Below, in pieces: positions 16,989 to 27,429 of a stretch of DNA of 64,000 bases. The stretch is from Noviherbaspirillum aerium (lineage in GTDB: Bacteria > Pseudomonadota > Gammaproteobacteria > Burkholderiales > Burkholderiaceae_D), in assembly GCF_008929045.1 (NCBI RefSeq), contig NZ_VFAH01000030.1, positions 1-64,000 of the forward strand, given 5' to 3'. Under the pieces are notes generated by a model that worked only from the letters and a program-made list of their open reading frames with translations, was not told the origin of the DNA and did not search any database. Both the position numbers and the translations under genes were made by a program. Each line of letters starts with the position of its first letter. The stretch's first letter is position 1.

Positions 16989-19157
16989 ATGCCATTTCCG
17001 ATGAGCCGGCGCCTTGCCTTGTCCGGCATTGCCGCGCTTGGCACCTGCCTTTGCCTGCCCGCCGCCGCACAGGACGGCGTACAACAGCAAGCCTCCCAGG
17101 CCGAGGCCGACGCCTCCCTTCCCGCGGTAGAAGTCGTAGGCCGCAGGCAGTCGGGCAGCTATCACGCCGATGAAGCCAGCGGCACCAAGACCGACCTGCC
17201 CCTGCGCGAACTGCCGCAGGCCGTGCGCATCATGTCGCGGCAAACGCTCGACGACCTCGGCGCCACGCGCATCGACGATGCGCTCGATTACGTGGGCGGC
17301 ATTTCGCGCCAGAACAATTTCGGCGGCCTGTGGGACAACGTCGCCATCCGCGGCATTGCGGGCGACATCAACAGCGGCATGCCGCTGCTGCTCAACGGCT
17401 TTTCCGGCAACCGCGGCTTCAATGCGCCGCGCGATACCGCCAACGTGGAGCGCATCGAATTCCTGAAGGGACCGGCCGCCTCGCTGTACGGCACCAGCGA
17501 ACCGGGCGGCACCATCAATGTGGTCACCAAGAAGCCTCTGTGGAAAGCCGCTCATTCGGTCGAGCTTTATGCCGGCACCGATGACTTCTACCGCACCTCC
17601 ATCGATACGACGGGACCGCTCGGCGAACGCGTTGCCTACCGCCTCAATGCGGCGGTCGAGAACCGCGGCAGCTTCCGCGAGCATGTCGATGCGCAGCGCG
17701 CCATCATCGCGCCGGCCCTCACCTGGAAGCTCTCGCCTGCGACCCGGCTCGACTACAGCGGCGAAGTGCTGCGCCACGAAACGCCGCTCGACCGCGGCAT
17801 CGTCGCCGTCGGCAACCGCCTCGGCGACGTGCCGCGCTCGCGCTTCCTCGGCGAGCCCGCGGACGGCGACGTGCGCGTCGACAACCAGACGCATCAGCTT
17901 GCCCTTGAGCATATGTTCAATGCGAGGTGGTCGAGCCGCATCGGCCTGTCCTACAAGGAGGGATCGCTCAAGGGGTATTCCACCGAGGCGCAGCCGGCGC
18001 TGGCCTCGGATGGGCGCAGCCTGCCGCGCCAGCGCCGCTACCGCGACTATGCGTCCGACGACGTGACCCTGCAGGCCGAGCTGATCGGGCGGCTGCAGGC
18101 CGGCGCGGTGGCGCATGAGCTGCTGGCCGGCATGGAAACCTATCGCCTCGATTTCGACCAGCGCATGCTGCGCGCCAATCCCACGGACACGTCGCCCTAT
18201 GCGATCGACGTGTTCAATCCGGTCTACGGCCAGCCGCGGCCCGTGCCGCTGCCCAACACCGATACCAGTGAAGACCAGAAGAACCTGGCTTTCTACCTGC
18301 AGGATGCGATGTCCCTGGGCGAGCAATGGCGCCTGCTGGCCGGCGTGCGCTTCGACCGTTACGATCAGTCCCTGCTGAACAACAGGAGCGGCGCGCGCAG
18401 CCAGCAAAGCCCGACCGCCACCTCTCCGCGGCTCGGCATCAGCTACCTCGCCAATGCGCAATGGACCTTGTTTGCCAACGCCGGCAAGTCGTTCCGGCCG
18501 AACAACGGTTCAAGCGCGAGCGCCGCGCCTTTCGATCCGGAATCGGGGCGCGCGGCCGAGGTCGGCGCCAAGTGGGAAAACGCAGCCGGGACCCTGGGCG
18601 CCACGCTGGCGCTGTACGACATCCGCAAGAAGAACGTGCTGACCGCCGACCCGGTCAATACCGGCTTTTCCATGGCCGCGGGCGAGGTCCGCAGCCGCGG
18701 CATGGACTTCGACCTGAGCGGCCAGCTCAGCCGCCATTGGCGCGTCAATGCCAGCCTGGCCTATATCGACGCCGAGGTCGAACGCGACAACCTGCTCGAA
18801 ACCGGCGGCCGCCTGCTCAATATCCCGCGCCTCAACGGCAGCCTGCTGGCGATGTATGAAGATGCGCTCGCCAACGGCACCCGCTATGGCATCGGCGGCG
18901 GTTTCACCCATAGCGCCAGCCGCCTCGGCGAGGCGCGCACGCAGGCGCAGGCGAACGCGGGCAGGCCCGCCTTCGAATTGCCGTCCTACACGGTGGCCAG
19001 GCTGGCCGCCTACTGGCGGCTCAGTCCGACGCTGCGGCTCTCCCTCGATGTCGAGAATCTTTTCGACAAGACCTATTACGCCAGCTCCTTCCAGCGCACC
19101 TGGGTATCGCCCGGCAATCCGCGCACGGTGGTGCTTGGCTTGCAGGCGAAGTTTTAA
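16989..19157 (+). CDS. TonB-dependent siderophore-type receptor
   Basis: 722 residues from the ATG at 16989 (GGAG six bases upstream). A signal peptide ends near PAAAQDG. The plug domain follows (LPQAVRIMSRQTLDD, IEFLKGPAASLYGTSEPGG), then a 22-strand-type barrel ending in LQAKF with the terminal phenylalanine expected for outer-membrane insertion. The ELPQAVRIMSRQ-like stretch places it among siderophore receptors (FhuA/FpvA type). No N-terminal signalling extension is present, so no FecR/sigma loop is expected. It is followed after 223 bases by an ABC transporter with two DUF3526 permeases. Substrate unknown: an iron chelate, another metal complex or a cofactor are possible. Confidence 0.92.
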   Translation: MPFPMSRRLALSGIAALGTCLCLPAAAQDGVQQQASQAEADASLPAVEVVGRRQSGSYHADEASGTKTDLPLRELPQAVRIMSRQTLDDLGATRIDDALDYVGGISRQNNFGGLWDNVAIRGIAGDINSGMPLLLNGFSGNRGFNAPRDTANVERIEFLKGPAASLYGTSEPGGTINVVTKKPLWKAAHSVELYAGTDDFYRTSIDTTGPLGERVAYRLNAAVENRGSFREHVDAQRAIIAPALTWKLSPATRLDYSGEVLRHETPLDRGIVAVGNRLGDVPRSRFLGEPADGDVRVDNQTHQLALEHMFNARWSSRIGLSYKEGSLKGYSTEAQPALASDGRSLPRQRRYRDYASDDVTLQAELIGRLQAGAVAHELLAGMETYRLDFDQRMLRANPTDTSPYAIDVFNPVYGQPRPVPLPNTDTSEDQKNLAFYLQDAMSLGEQWRLLAGVRFDRYDQSLLNNRSGARSQQSPTATSPRLGISYLANAQWTLFANAGKSFRPNNGSSASAAPFDPESGRAAEVGAKWENAAGTLGATLALYDIRKKNVLTADPVNTGFSMAAGEVRSRGMDFDLSGQLSRHWRVNASLAYIDAEVERDNLLETGGRLLNIPRLNGSLLAMYEDALANGTRYGIGGGFTHSASRLGEARTQAQANAGRPAFELPSYTVARLAAYWRLSPTLRLSLDVENLFDKTYYASSFQRTWVSPGNPRTVVLGLQAKF

Positions 19158-19380
19158 GATTGGCAAGCGATTGATCGCCTTCTCTCTTGCGCGGGGTAAA
19201 GGCGGGTTGGTTGGCAATACCCATCCTGCGTCATCGCATGCCGAATGAGGCCGGTGTTTTTCCGCCTGGCAGGGCCGCATGTCTTGACAAGCCCCCTCAT
19301 CCCTGACCCTTCTCCTGCCTGCGGAAGAAGGGAATTTTCTACGCACCGGCCTTTACCAGGCCTCCATCCACCAAGTCTGA

Positions 19381-20157
19381 ATGACCATGCCAAACAACAC
19401 AGCCAATGACAAGGCGGCGCTGGCGGCAAGCGCCCTTGAAGTCTCCTACCATGCCGCCCCCGTCCTGCGCGGCGTCGACCTGCATGTCCATCGCGGCGAA
19501 ATCTACGCACTCCTCGGCGGCAACGGCGCCGGCAAGTCGACGATGATCAATGCCTTCCTCGGTTTCGTGCGCCCCGCCTCCGGCAGCGTGCATGTCTGCG
19601 GACATGACGTCGCGCAAGATCCGTTGCCGGCGCGCGCGCAGCTTGCCTACGTCCCGGAAAACGTTGCGCTGTACGAACACCTGTCGGCACGCGAGAACAT
19701 CGACTACTTCATGCGCCTGGCCGGCATGCCGATGAAGGATTCCGACGCCATCGGGCAGGCGCTGCACGCCGTCGGGCTCGATCCGGCGGCCTGGGACCGC
19801 AGGCTGGGCGGGTTTTCCAAGGGCATGCGCCAGAAAGTGGCCATCGCACTGGCGCTGGCGCGCAACGCGCCGGTACTGCTGCTGGACGAACCCAACACCG
19901 GCCTCGATCCGCAAGCCACCAGCGAGCTGAACCGCCTGCTCAAGCAATTGCGCGCGCAGGATATCGCCGTCTTCATGGTCACCCATGATCTGCTGAGCGC
20001 GGCCGAAGTGGCCGATCGCATCGGCTTCCTGGCGCAGGGGCGCATCGTGGAGGAATTCCATGCGTCAGGACCGGAGCGCTTCGATGTACGCCTGCTGTAC
20101 CGGCACTATGCCGGCCGCATTGCCCCGCAGGATGCCGCATGGAGCAGACAGGCATGA
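19381..20157 (+). CDS. ABC transporter ATP-binding protein (ABC-2/DUF3526 type)
   Basis: 258 residues with Walker A GGNGAGKST, Q-loop region AYVPENVALYEHL, signature FSKGMRQ and Walker B VLLLDEP followed by NTGLD, then the switch histidine in VTHDL. This layout fits the CcmA/NosF-like ATPases that pair with ABC-2 permeases. The ribosome site is weak; an ATG two codons later is also possible. It overlaps the next gene, so the three genes form a translationally coupled exporter. No periplasmic binding protein is encoded, consistent with export or membrane remodelling rather than uptake. Confidence 0.92.
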   Translation: MTMPNNTANDKAALAASALEVSYHAAPVLRGVDLHVHRGEIYALLGGNGAGKSTMINAFLGFVRPASGSVHVCGHDVAQDPLPARAQLAYVPENVALYEHLSARENIDYFMRLAGMPMKDSDAIGQALHAVGLDPAAWDRRLGGFSKGMRQKVAIALALARNAPVLLLDEPNTGLDPQATSELNRLLKQLRAQDIAVFMVTHDLLSAAEVADRIGFLAQGRIVEEFHASGPERFDVRLLYRHYAGRIAPQDAAWSRQA

Positions 20158-21623
20158 GACCGCGCCCCACCGCCTGGCGGACCGCATGGGTCGTTGCCCG
20201 GGAAGAATGGCGCTCGCTGCTGCGCAGCCGCGTCGCGCTCACCGCGGTGGCCGTCATGCTGCTGCTGACGCTGACCGCCACGCTCGTCGGCTTCGAGCAC
20301 CGGCATGCGATCGAAAGCGAACGCGCCCGCTTCCAGGCCCTGGCCGACCAGCAATGGGATGCCCAGCCCGACCGCCATCCGCACCGCGTCTCGCATTACG
20401 GCCACTATGTGTTCCGGCCGTTGAGCCCGCTCGCCTTCTTCGACTTCGGCGTGGATACCTTCACCGGCCACACCCTCTACCTGGAAGGCCACCGCCAGAA
20501 CTCAGCCAACTTCAGCGATGCCGGCCAGTCATCGGTGCTGCTGCGCTTCGGCCTGCTGACGCCGGCCTTCGTGCTGCAAACCCTGGTGCCCCTGCTCATC
20601 GGCTTCCTCGCGTTCGGCAGCATCGCCCGCGAGCGGGAACGCGGCCAGCTGCGCTTCTCCATTGCCCAGGGCATCGCCGGCCGTTCCCTGCTGCTCGGCA
20701 AGCTGCTCGCCCATGCACTGATCCCCGGCCTGCTTGCGCTGCCCGCCTTCGCCGGCATTGCATTCATCGCCTTCGCGTCCTCCGGCAGCAGCAGCGGCGG
20801 CGCAGCCATGTCAATCATGGCATCGGCGGCATTCATGCTGGCCGGCTACACGGCCTACCTGCTGATGTGGAGCTGCGTCGCGGTAGGTATTTCCGCCTGC
20901 TCAAGCCGCGCGCGCGATGCGCTGATCATGCTTACCGGTTTGTGGATAGGCATCGTCATCCTGCTTCCGCGCATGCTCCCCGATCTTGCCGCCAGCCGTA
21001 TCATCCTGCCCTCGCGCATCGAAACCGAAGTCGCCATCCACAAGGACCTGGCGGCCATCGGCGACAGCCACAATCCCGATGATCCTTACTTCCGCGAGTT
21101 CCGCGAGAAAACCCTGGCGCGCTACGGCGTAAAACGCGTGGAAGACTTGCCCGTCAATTACGGCGGCTTGCTGATGGCGGAAGGCGAGCGCATGACCAGC
21201 GAGCTCTTCGACCGCTACATGCGGGACAACTTCGAACGCCAGCAGGCGCAGAGCGGCTGGGTCAATGCATTCGCTCCCGTGAGCCCGGTCCTTGCGGTGC
21301 GCCGCCTCTCCGCCGCGCTTGCCGGCAGCGACCGTGAAAGCTACGAGCGCTTCCTGGCCGACGCCGAAAGATACCGCTATGCGCTGATCCAGGCACTCAA
21401 CCGGATGCATGCGGAACAGGTGCATTACCACAACGACAAGGAGCAGCGCATCAGCCAGCGCAACTGGCAGTCCCTGCCGCGCTTCGCCCCCGCGCCGCGT
21501 CCGTTCGCCGACACCCTGCGCGCGCAGGTGCTGCCCTCGCTTGGCGTGCTGGCAGGCTGGCTGGCGGTGTTGATGCTTGCGCTCGCGCTGCTTGGCAAAC
21601 GACTGGAAAGGAAGGCAGCATGA
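20154..21623 (+). CDS. ABC-2 type permease, DUF3526 family (first)
   Basis: About 489 residues. The ATG at 20154 overlaps the ATPase stop as ATGA; an ATG at 20139 with AGGA upstream is a plausible alternative. It has a first membrane helix near residues 28-50, then a large extracytoplasmic loop, a central group of about five helices (VLQTLVPLLIGFLAFGSIARERERGQ motif with the ABC-2 ERE/RG box), a second large loop and a final helix before the basic end KRLERKAA. This helix-loop-helix plan is typical of DUF3526 permeases. Confidence 0.88.
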   Translation: MRPRPTAWRTAWVVAREEWRSLLRSRVALTAVAVMLLLTLTATLVGFEHRHAIESERARFQALADQQWDAQPDRHPHRVSHYGHYVFRPLSPLAFFDFGVDTFTGHTLYLEGHRQNSANFSDAGQSSVLLRFGLLTPAFVLQTLVPLLIGFLAFGSIARERERGQLRFSIAQGIAGRSLLLGKLLAHALIPGLLALPAFAGIAFIAFASSGSSSGGAAMSIMASAAFMLAGYTAYLLMWSCVAVGISACSSRARDALIMLTGLWIGIVILLPRMLPDLAASRIILPSRIETEVAIHKDLAAIGDSHNPDDPYFREFREKTLARYGVKRVEDLPVNYGGLLMAEGERMTSELFDRYMRDNFERQQAQSGWVNAFAPVSPVLAVRRLSAALAGSDRESYERFLADAERYRYALIQALNRMHAEQVHYHNDKEQRISQRNWQSLPRFAPAPRPFADTLRAQVLPSLGVLAGWLAVLMLALALLGKRLERKAA

Positions 21624-23044
21624 CAACCTGGATGCTGGAACTGCGCATCATCCTGCAATCCCGCCTGGCCGCCGGTGCGCTGGCGCTGCTGCTGGCGCTG
21701 GCCACACTGGCCGTGTGGAACGGTTATCGCGCCGTCGCCGCGCAGCACCAGACGCTGGCGCGGCTGACCGCCGCTCACCAGGAAGAGCAGAAGGCGTTCG
21801 CCGCCAGGTACGCCCATGCCAAGGCTGGCAAGGAGGGCAAGGATGGAAATGGAAGCGGTGGCGGCGATGCCGGGTCCGCGGCGTACTACGGATTCCAGCT
21901 CACCTGGGACGCGCCGTCGCCGCTCGCCTTCCTCGCCTTCGGCCAGCGCGACCTGCAGCCGCCGGCATTGCGCGTCCGCATGCTCGGGCTGCATTCCCAG
22001 CTTTACGAATCCGAAAACTTCAATCCGGAACTGGTGTTGCTCGGCAAGTTCGACTTTGCTTTCGTGCTCATCTATCTCGTGCCGCTCTTCGTCATCGCCC
22101 TTACCCATGACTGGATCACGGCCGAGCGCGAGTCGGGCCGCCTGCGCCTGCTGATGTCCCTGCCGCTGCGGCAGGAAGGCTTGTGGCGGCGCCGCGCCTG
22201 GCTGCGCTACGGGCTCATCATGGCTGCCATTCTGCTGCCGCTCGCCGCCGGCCTGCTGTTCGCCTCGGCCGGTATCGCGCAGGCGGCCGGGGTGCTGGCG
22301 ATCGCCGCGCTTTACACCGCCTTCTGGATAGGCGCCGGCGTGCTGGTGGGGGCGCTTGCCCGCTCGTCCACCGGCGCCGCCGCCACGCAGCTCGGCCTCT
22401 TCGTCACTCTCACGCTGCTGCTGCCGACGCTGGCCAACGCCGCCATCAACCGGCTGGTGCCGGTGGCAAAGGGCGTGGAACTGGCGATGGCCCAGCGCCA
22501 GGAAGTTCACCAGGGATGGGATCTTCCGAAAGCGGTCGTGATGGAAAAGTTTTTCCGCACGCATCCGGAATGGAGCAACACGCCGCCGGTGATCGGAAGA
22601 TTTCACTGGAAGTGGTATTACGCGATGCACCAGGTCGGCGACGAAGCGGTATCGGCGCAGGTAGCGGCCTATCGGCAAAGCATGATGCAGCGCGAAGCAT
22701 GGACGGCACGCACGGCATGGCTGGTGCCGGCAGCAGCGGCGCAGCTGGCGCTGCACCGGCTGGCCGACACCGACCTCCAGGCGCAACTCGCCTACCGTGA
22801 CCGCATTGCCGAATTCCACGGCCGGCTGCGGCACTATTTCTATCCGCTTGTCTTCGAGGAACGGCGCTTCGGCCCAGATGAACTGCGCAATCTGCCGGCA
22901 TTCCAGCCGCGCCCGCCTTCCGGATCGCTGCCGTTGCCGATGCTCGGCGCATTGCTGCTGGCCACCTGCATCATTGCCGGCTCCTGCGTGCTTGTCCTGC
23001 GCGGCGTCAGCCCGCTTGCGCGAGGCGAAGCGCGCACCGCGTGA
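21620..23044 (+). CDS. ABC-2 type permease, DUF3526 family (second)
   Basis: 474 residues, with an ATGA overlap with the previous permease. Same architecture: first helix near 18-37, a large loop containing a Gly/Lys-rich insert (KAGKEGKDGNGSGGG), the ABC-2 signature ITAERESGRLRLLM, a helix group at about 190-280, a second loop and a terminal helix. The two permeases are probably heterodimer partners for the ATPase encoded just upstream. A hairpin follows the stop. Confidence 0.88.
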   Translation: MTTWMLELRIILQSRLAAGALALLLALATLAVWNGYRAVAAQHQTLARLTAAHQEEQKAFAARYAHAKAGKEGKDGNGSGGGDAGSAAYYGFQLTWDAPSPLAFLAFGQRDLQPPALRVRMLGLHSQLYESENFNPELVLLGKFDFAFVLIYLVPLFVIALTHDWITAERESGRLRLLMSLPLRQEGLWRRRAWLRYGLIMAAILLPLAAGLLFASAGIAQAAGVLAIAALYTAFWIGAGVLVGALARSSTGAAATQLGLFVTLTLLLPTLANAAINRLVPVAKGVELAMAQRQEVHQGWDLPKAVVMEKFFRTHPEWSNTPPVIGRFHWKWYYAMHQVGDEAVSAQVAAYRQSMMQREAWTARTAWLVPAAAAQLALHRLADTDLQAQLAYRDRIAEFHGRLRHYFYPLVFEERRFGPDELRNLPAFQPRPPSGSLPLPMLGALLLATCIIAGSCVLVLRGVSPLARGEARTA

Positions 23045-23051
23045 TACCTGG

Positions 23052-23087
23052 CGCCTGAGCGGAAGTCTTGCGGCCTCCGCTCGGGCG
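23052..23087 (+). terminator. Hairpin after the DUF3526 exporter operon
   Basis: CGCCTGAGCGGA pairs with TCCGCTCGGGCG over 12 positions with one G-T pair, 12-base loop, seven bases after the last stop. It would insulate peptide operon 2 from readthrough. Confidence 0.5.
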
Positions 23088-23292
23088 GCCCTGTCTTGTT
23101 CGAATGCACAAGACTTGTCGGCCCCGGCAAGCGTCTGTCGCATCCAGCCCAACACCCCGCGCCGCAGTGTCGGATAAAAGCCGCCATCGCGCGCGCACCG
23201 GCGTCAATCCAATTCTTCCCCGCCCAAGCAAAATCTCAAACACGCCTTTGTTTACAAGGCTTTGCGGCGATTTTCGTTTTCTTCGGCGGCAC

Positions 23293-23310
23293 CTGGCACA
23301 GCCCCTGCTA
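23293..23310 (+). promoter_or_regulatory. Candidate sigma-54 promoter of peptide operon 2
   Basis: The same TGGCACAGCCCCTGCTA as in copy 1, with GG at 23295-23296 and GC at 23307-23308. The first peptide ATG follows at 23380. The sequence upstream of the repeat differs from copy 1, so the two operons may respond differently if activator sites lie further out. Confidence 0.7.
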
Positions 23311-23379
23311 TATCTCCCTCGAGTGCGACAAAACGCTCACCACCCGCAAACCACACCATCACTCTTTTGGAGAACCACC

Positions 23380-23664
23380 ATGAAAGCACTGACCATCAAG
23401 GACCTGTCCATCACTTCCGAACTCGACGCCCAAGCCATGACTTCCGTTCGCGGCGGCCACGGCCTGGCCAAGATGCCCGCCCTCTTCGTCGGCCCCCTGG
23501 CCAGCTTCTCCAAGCACGAAATCAGCTTCGGCGCCCAGCAGGCACTCGGCCAGGAACAGAACACCCTGGTCAACAACGGCAACAACGTCGCCTTTGCTTC
23601 CGGCATCAAGTCCAACGTCAACCCGACCCAGACCGGCAAGAACACCATCAACTTCATGTCCTGA
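23380..23664 (+). CDS. Double-glycine leader peptide precursor A2
   Basis: 94 residues, identical in sequence to A1 (leader to Gly26, cysteine-free Asn/Gln-rich 68-residue core). Same GGAG ribosome site and sigma-54-like promoter. Keeping an exact second copy suggests a demand for high dosage or a very recent duplication or conversion. Confidence 0.85.
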   Translation: MKALTIKDLSITSELDAQAMTSVRGGHGLAKMPALFVGPLASFSKHEISFGAQQALGQEQNTLVNNGNNVAFASGIKSNVNPTQTGKNTINFMS

Positions 23665-23728
23665 GCCGCCGGGCTTGACCACAACGATTCCATCATCGCC
23701 ACTTACGACTTTTATCAGGAGCATCATC

Positions 23729-24013
23729 ATGAAAGCACTCGACATCAAGGACCTGTCCGTTTCCAAAGACCTCGACCAGAAGGACATGGCAGCCGTCTCC
23801 GGCGGCACCGGCATGGTCAAGGGCCCGGCACTGGTCTGGGGTCCGCTGGTGAGCGTGGCCAAGAGCGAGATCAGCTTCGGCGCCGAGCAAATGCTGGGCC
23901 AAGGCCAGAACACGCTGGTCAACAACGGCAACAATGCCGCCTTCGTGCATGGCATCAAGTCCGATGTGAACCCGACGCAGACCGGCAAGAACACCATCAA
24001 CTTCATGTCCTGA
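23729..24013 (+). CDS. Double-glycine leader peptide precursor B2
   Basis: 94 residues, identical to B1; leader ends SGG at residue 26, core begins TGMVKGPAL. Same AGGAG site and 64-base spacing from A2 as in operon 1. Confidence 0.85.
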   Translation: MKALDIKDLSVSKDLDQKDMAAVSGGTGMVKGPALVWGPLVSVAKSEISFGAEQMLGQGQNTLVNNGNNAAFVHGIKSDVNPTQTGKNTINFMS

Positions 24014-24123
24014 TGCAAGACGCTTGAACCTATCGCTACGGTGGAGGCAAGGCCTCCGCCGACGAGCGGCAAGCTGGCATCGCATTCATGTATTTACTCA
24101 TTCACATCAGCAAGGAGCATCCC

Positions 24124-24384
24124 ATGTCCATCCAGATCAACGATATCGCCAGCAGCAGCGAACTCGACCATGCCTCGATGGCGGCGGTACGCGGCGGCAA
24201 TTCCTGGCTTGCCGGCCTCGGCCCGATTGCCAACGTCAATGTCGGCGTGAGCCAGAACCTGACGCAGCTGCAGAACGTCGAAGTCAATACCCTCAACAAC
24301 GTCGGCTCCATCGGCCCCGGCTTCGCCGTGCCGAAGATCAATGTCAGCCCCAATCAATGGGCTATGCTGAATACGACGGTGTGA
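24124..24384 (+). CDS. Double-glycine leader peptide precursor C2 (variant tail)
   Basis: 86 residues. Identical to C1 up to INVSP except Gly for Ser in IGPGF, then the tail NQWAMLNTTV replaces AQFGKLDVSV. The stop is in the same place and scattered bases still match in the replaced part. The tails are therefore diverged homologues, and the repeat boundary is a conversion or recombination edge rather than a random fusion. Confidence 0.83.
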   Translation: MSIQINDIASSSELDHASMAAVRGGNSWLAGLGPIANVNVGVSQNLTQLQNVEVNTLNNVGSIGPGFAVPKINVSPNQWAMLNTTV

Positions 24385-24460
24385 TACCGGTGAATATCGG
24401 CAGGGTGAAAAAGCTCCCGCATGCGCCCCGTTCCGCCTGCGATCATGATCGACCATGAAG

Positions 24461-24477
24461 CAGGCACGCCGCTTGCA
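24461..24477 (+). promoter_or_regulatory. Candidate sigma-54 promoter for peptide E and the PP2C gene
   Basis: AGGCACGCCGCTTGCA has GG at 24463-24464 and GC at 24475-24476, the exact ten-base spacing, a GGCAC -24 core and a perfect TTGCA. Only the leading T is missing from consensus. The predicted start near 24488 gives a leader of about 59 bases. Confidence 0.7.
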
Positions 24478-24546
24478 ACATACGGCATGGAGCATGAAAG
24501 TGTGCGACAAGCCGCGACACCCTGATCAACGATACGGAGAACAGAC

Positions 24547-24840
24547 ATGGCCACCCTGACGATCAACGACCTGCCGATGAACCGCGCACTCGACCGCAAG
24601 GCAATGTCCGCCATCCATGGCGGCGGCGCACCCTGGGTGTTCGGCTGGATACAACCCTATGCGAAATCGGGATCGGGTTTCGGCGGTGTGGTGAATTTCT
24701 ACCAGATCAACAATTACAGCGCCGACCAGATGATCAACCAGATCCAGATGATCGACGTGCACAACTCGGCGGCCAATTCCAGCATCAACGTGGCGGTGTC
24801 GGGGAACAGCAATAACAGCAAGACTGTCGCAAAGAGCTGA
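24547..24840 (+). CDS. Double-glycine leader peptide precursor E
   Basis: 97 residues with GGAG seven bases before the ATG. The leader MATLTINDLPMNRALDRKAM ends AIHGG at residue 26. The 71-residue core begins GAPWVFGWIQPYAKSGSG and continues with Asn, Gln and Ser-rich text (NFYQINNYSADQM, NSAANSSINVAVSGNSNNS). No cysteine. It has its own sigma-54-like promoter and is followed 52 bases later by the phosphatase gene, tying phosphatase expression to peptide production. Confidence 0.83.
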   Translation: MATLTINDLPMNRALDRKAMSAIHGGGAPWVFGWIQPYAKSGSGFGGVVNFYQINNYSADQMINQIQMIDVHNSAANSSINVAVSGNSNNSKTVAKS

Positions 24841-24892
24841 ACCGGGCAGCAGGACCGCTTTCATCCGCAGTCGGTCGACCATGGAGGATGCG

Positions 24893-25666
24893 ATGAATAC
24901 TATCAGCCAACTTCACTGGACCTCGGCATCGCGTTCCCATGTGGGACTGGTGCGCGAGCTCAATGAAGACTCTTTCCTGGAGCTGCCGGAACGCGGCATC
25001 TGGGCGGTTGCGGACGGCATGGGCGGACATTCCTTCGGCGATTACGCGAGCCAGACGGTCGTCAACGGCCTTGCCGAATTGAAGCCGGCGGACAATCTCG
25101 CCGCCTCCCTGCGCGATGCCCGCCTGCGGATACAGATGGCCAACAAGAGCCTGCGCAGCGAGGCGGCGGCGCGGGACACGCATATCATCGGCAGCACCGT
25201 GGTGGTGCTGATGGCCTCCGAGCGGCAATGCGGCTACCTGTGGGCCGGCGACAGCCGCATCTATCTCTATAGGAACGGCAAGCTGCGGCAGCTCACGCGC
25301 GATCACAGCCAGCTGGAGGAACTGAAGATGCGCGGCGGACTCAGCGAGGAAGACGCCGCCATGCATCCGCTGCGCAACATGATCACGCGCGCGGTGGGCG
25401 CCGCCGACGTGCTGGATATCGACCAGGAAAGCGTGGAGGTCAGCGACGGCGACATGTTCCTGCTTTGCAGCGACGGCCTGAGCAATGCCGTGAGCGAAAC
25501 CGACATCTGCGGCGCGATGGCGCCGGGCGACTGTGCGCAGGCGTCCGACATGCTGATCGCTCTGGCGCTTGACGGCGGTGGCCGGGACAACATCACCGTG
25601 GTGGTGGTGCGGGCCAGCGGCGAAGGCGAAACCATCGAAATGACCAGCCTCAATCCGGCGCTGTAG
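24893..25666 (+). CDS. PP2C/PPM-family Ser/Thr protein phosphatase
   Basis: 257 residues from the ATG at 24893 (GGAGG upstream; the ATG at 24881 has none). All metal-site motifs are present: RELNEDS (N24-D26), ADGMGGH (40-46), a GSTVVV strand, WAGDSRIYLYR, CSDGLSN and GGRDNITVV. It is soluble, without sensor domains, and close in plan to PppA/Stp1. It should remove phosphate from targets of the Hanks kinase at 11.6-13.9 kb. Kinase, phosphatase and FHA proteins together match the threonine-phosphorylation switch known from type VI secretion, here placed next to a peptide exporter. Confidence 0.93.
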   Translation: MNTISQLHWTSASRSHVGLVRELNEDSFLELPERGIWAVADGMGGHSFGDYASQTVVNGLAELKPADNLAASLRDARLRIQMANKSLRSEAAARDTHIIGSTVVVLMASERQCGYLWAGDSRIYLYRNGKLRQLTRDHSQLEELKMRGGLSEEDAAMHPLRNMITRAVGAADVLDIDQESVEVSDGDMFLLCSDGLSNAVSETDICGAMAPGDCAQASDMLIALALDGGGRDNITVVVVRASGEGETIEMTSLNPAL

Positions 25667-26004
25667 CGCAGATGCATGCCGGCCGCGCGACGCAACGACG
25701 AAGTCCGCGGCGAAGCCCATCCGAATGCGTCGGCGCCAGTCGAGTGTTCTTTTCAAGCATCTTTCGGCTACGGCATTTCCCTTGCCGCTTTTGTGAACGG
25801 CCTTGAAGCCTGCCTTCTTTGCGGATTCCGATGCACATTTTTCCGGCCCGCCATTGGAGCGCTTTCTCCCTGGCCTGCCTGCCGATCCCGGACAGATTGC
25901 CGCTGGAAACGCGAGCCCCGGTCTCGGCGATATATCAGGAATCGAAAGGAGGGACCGGGCATGCTCGGGACGGCGCATCCGGATTCAGGCCCGCCGCAGC
26001 ACAT
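25667..26004. other. Convergent intergenic region
   Basis: 338 bases between the phosphatase (plus) and the sigma-54 activator (minus). Several short overlapping frames exist but none has a ribosome site or recognisable product. No clear hairpin with U-tract was found. Confidence 0.35.

Positions 26005-27425
<1,421 letters not shown>

Positions 27426-27429
<4 letters not shown>

Larger units (their letters stand above)
23255..24350 (+). repeat. 1096-bp direct repeat, copy 2 (peptide promoter plus genes A, B and most of C)
   Basis: Second copy of 14283-15378. Promoter, both intergenic gaps and genes A and B are unchanged as far as I can see. The right end is within gene C: after the codons for INVSP the two copies encode different tails. 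The left flanks before CAAGGCTTTGCGG are unrelated. Confidence 0.95.
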
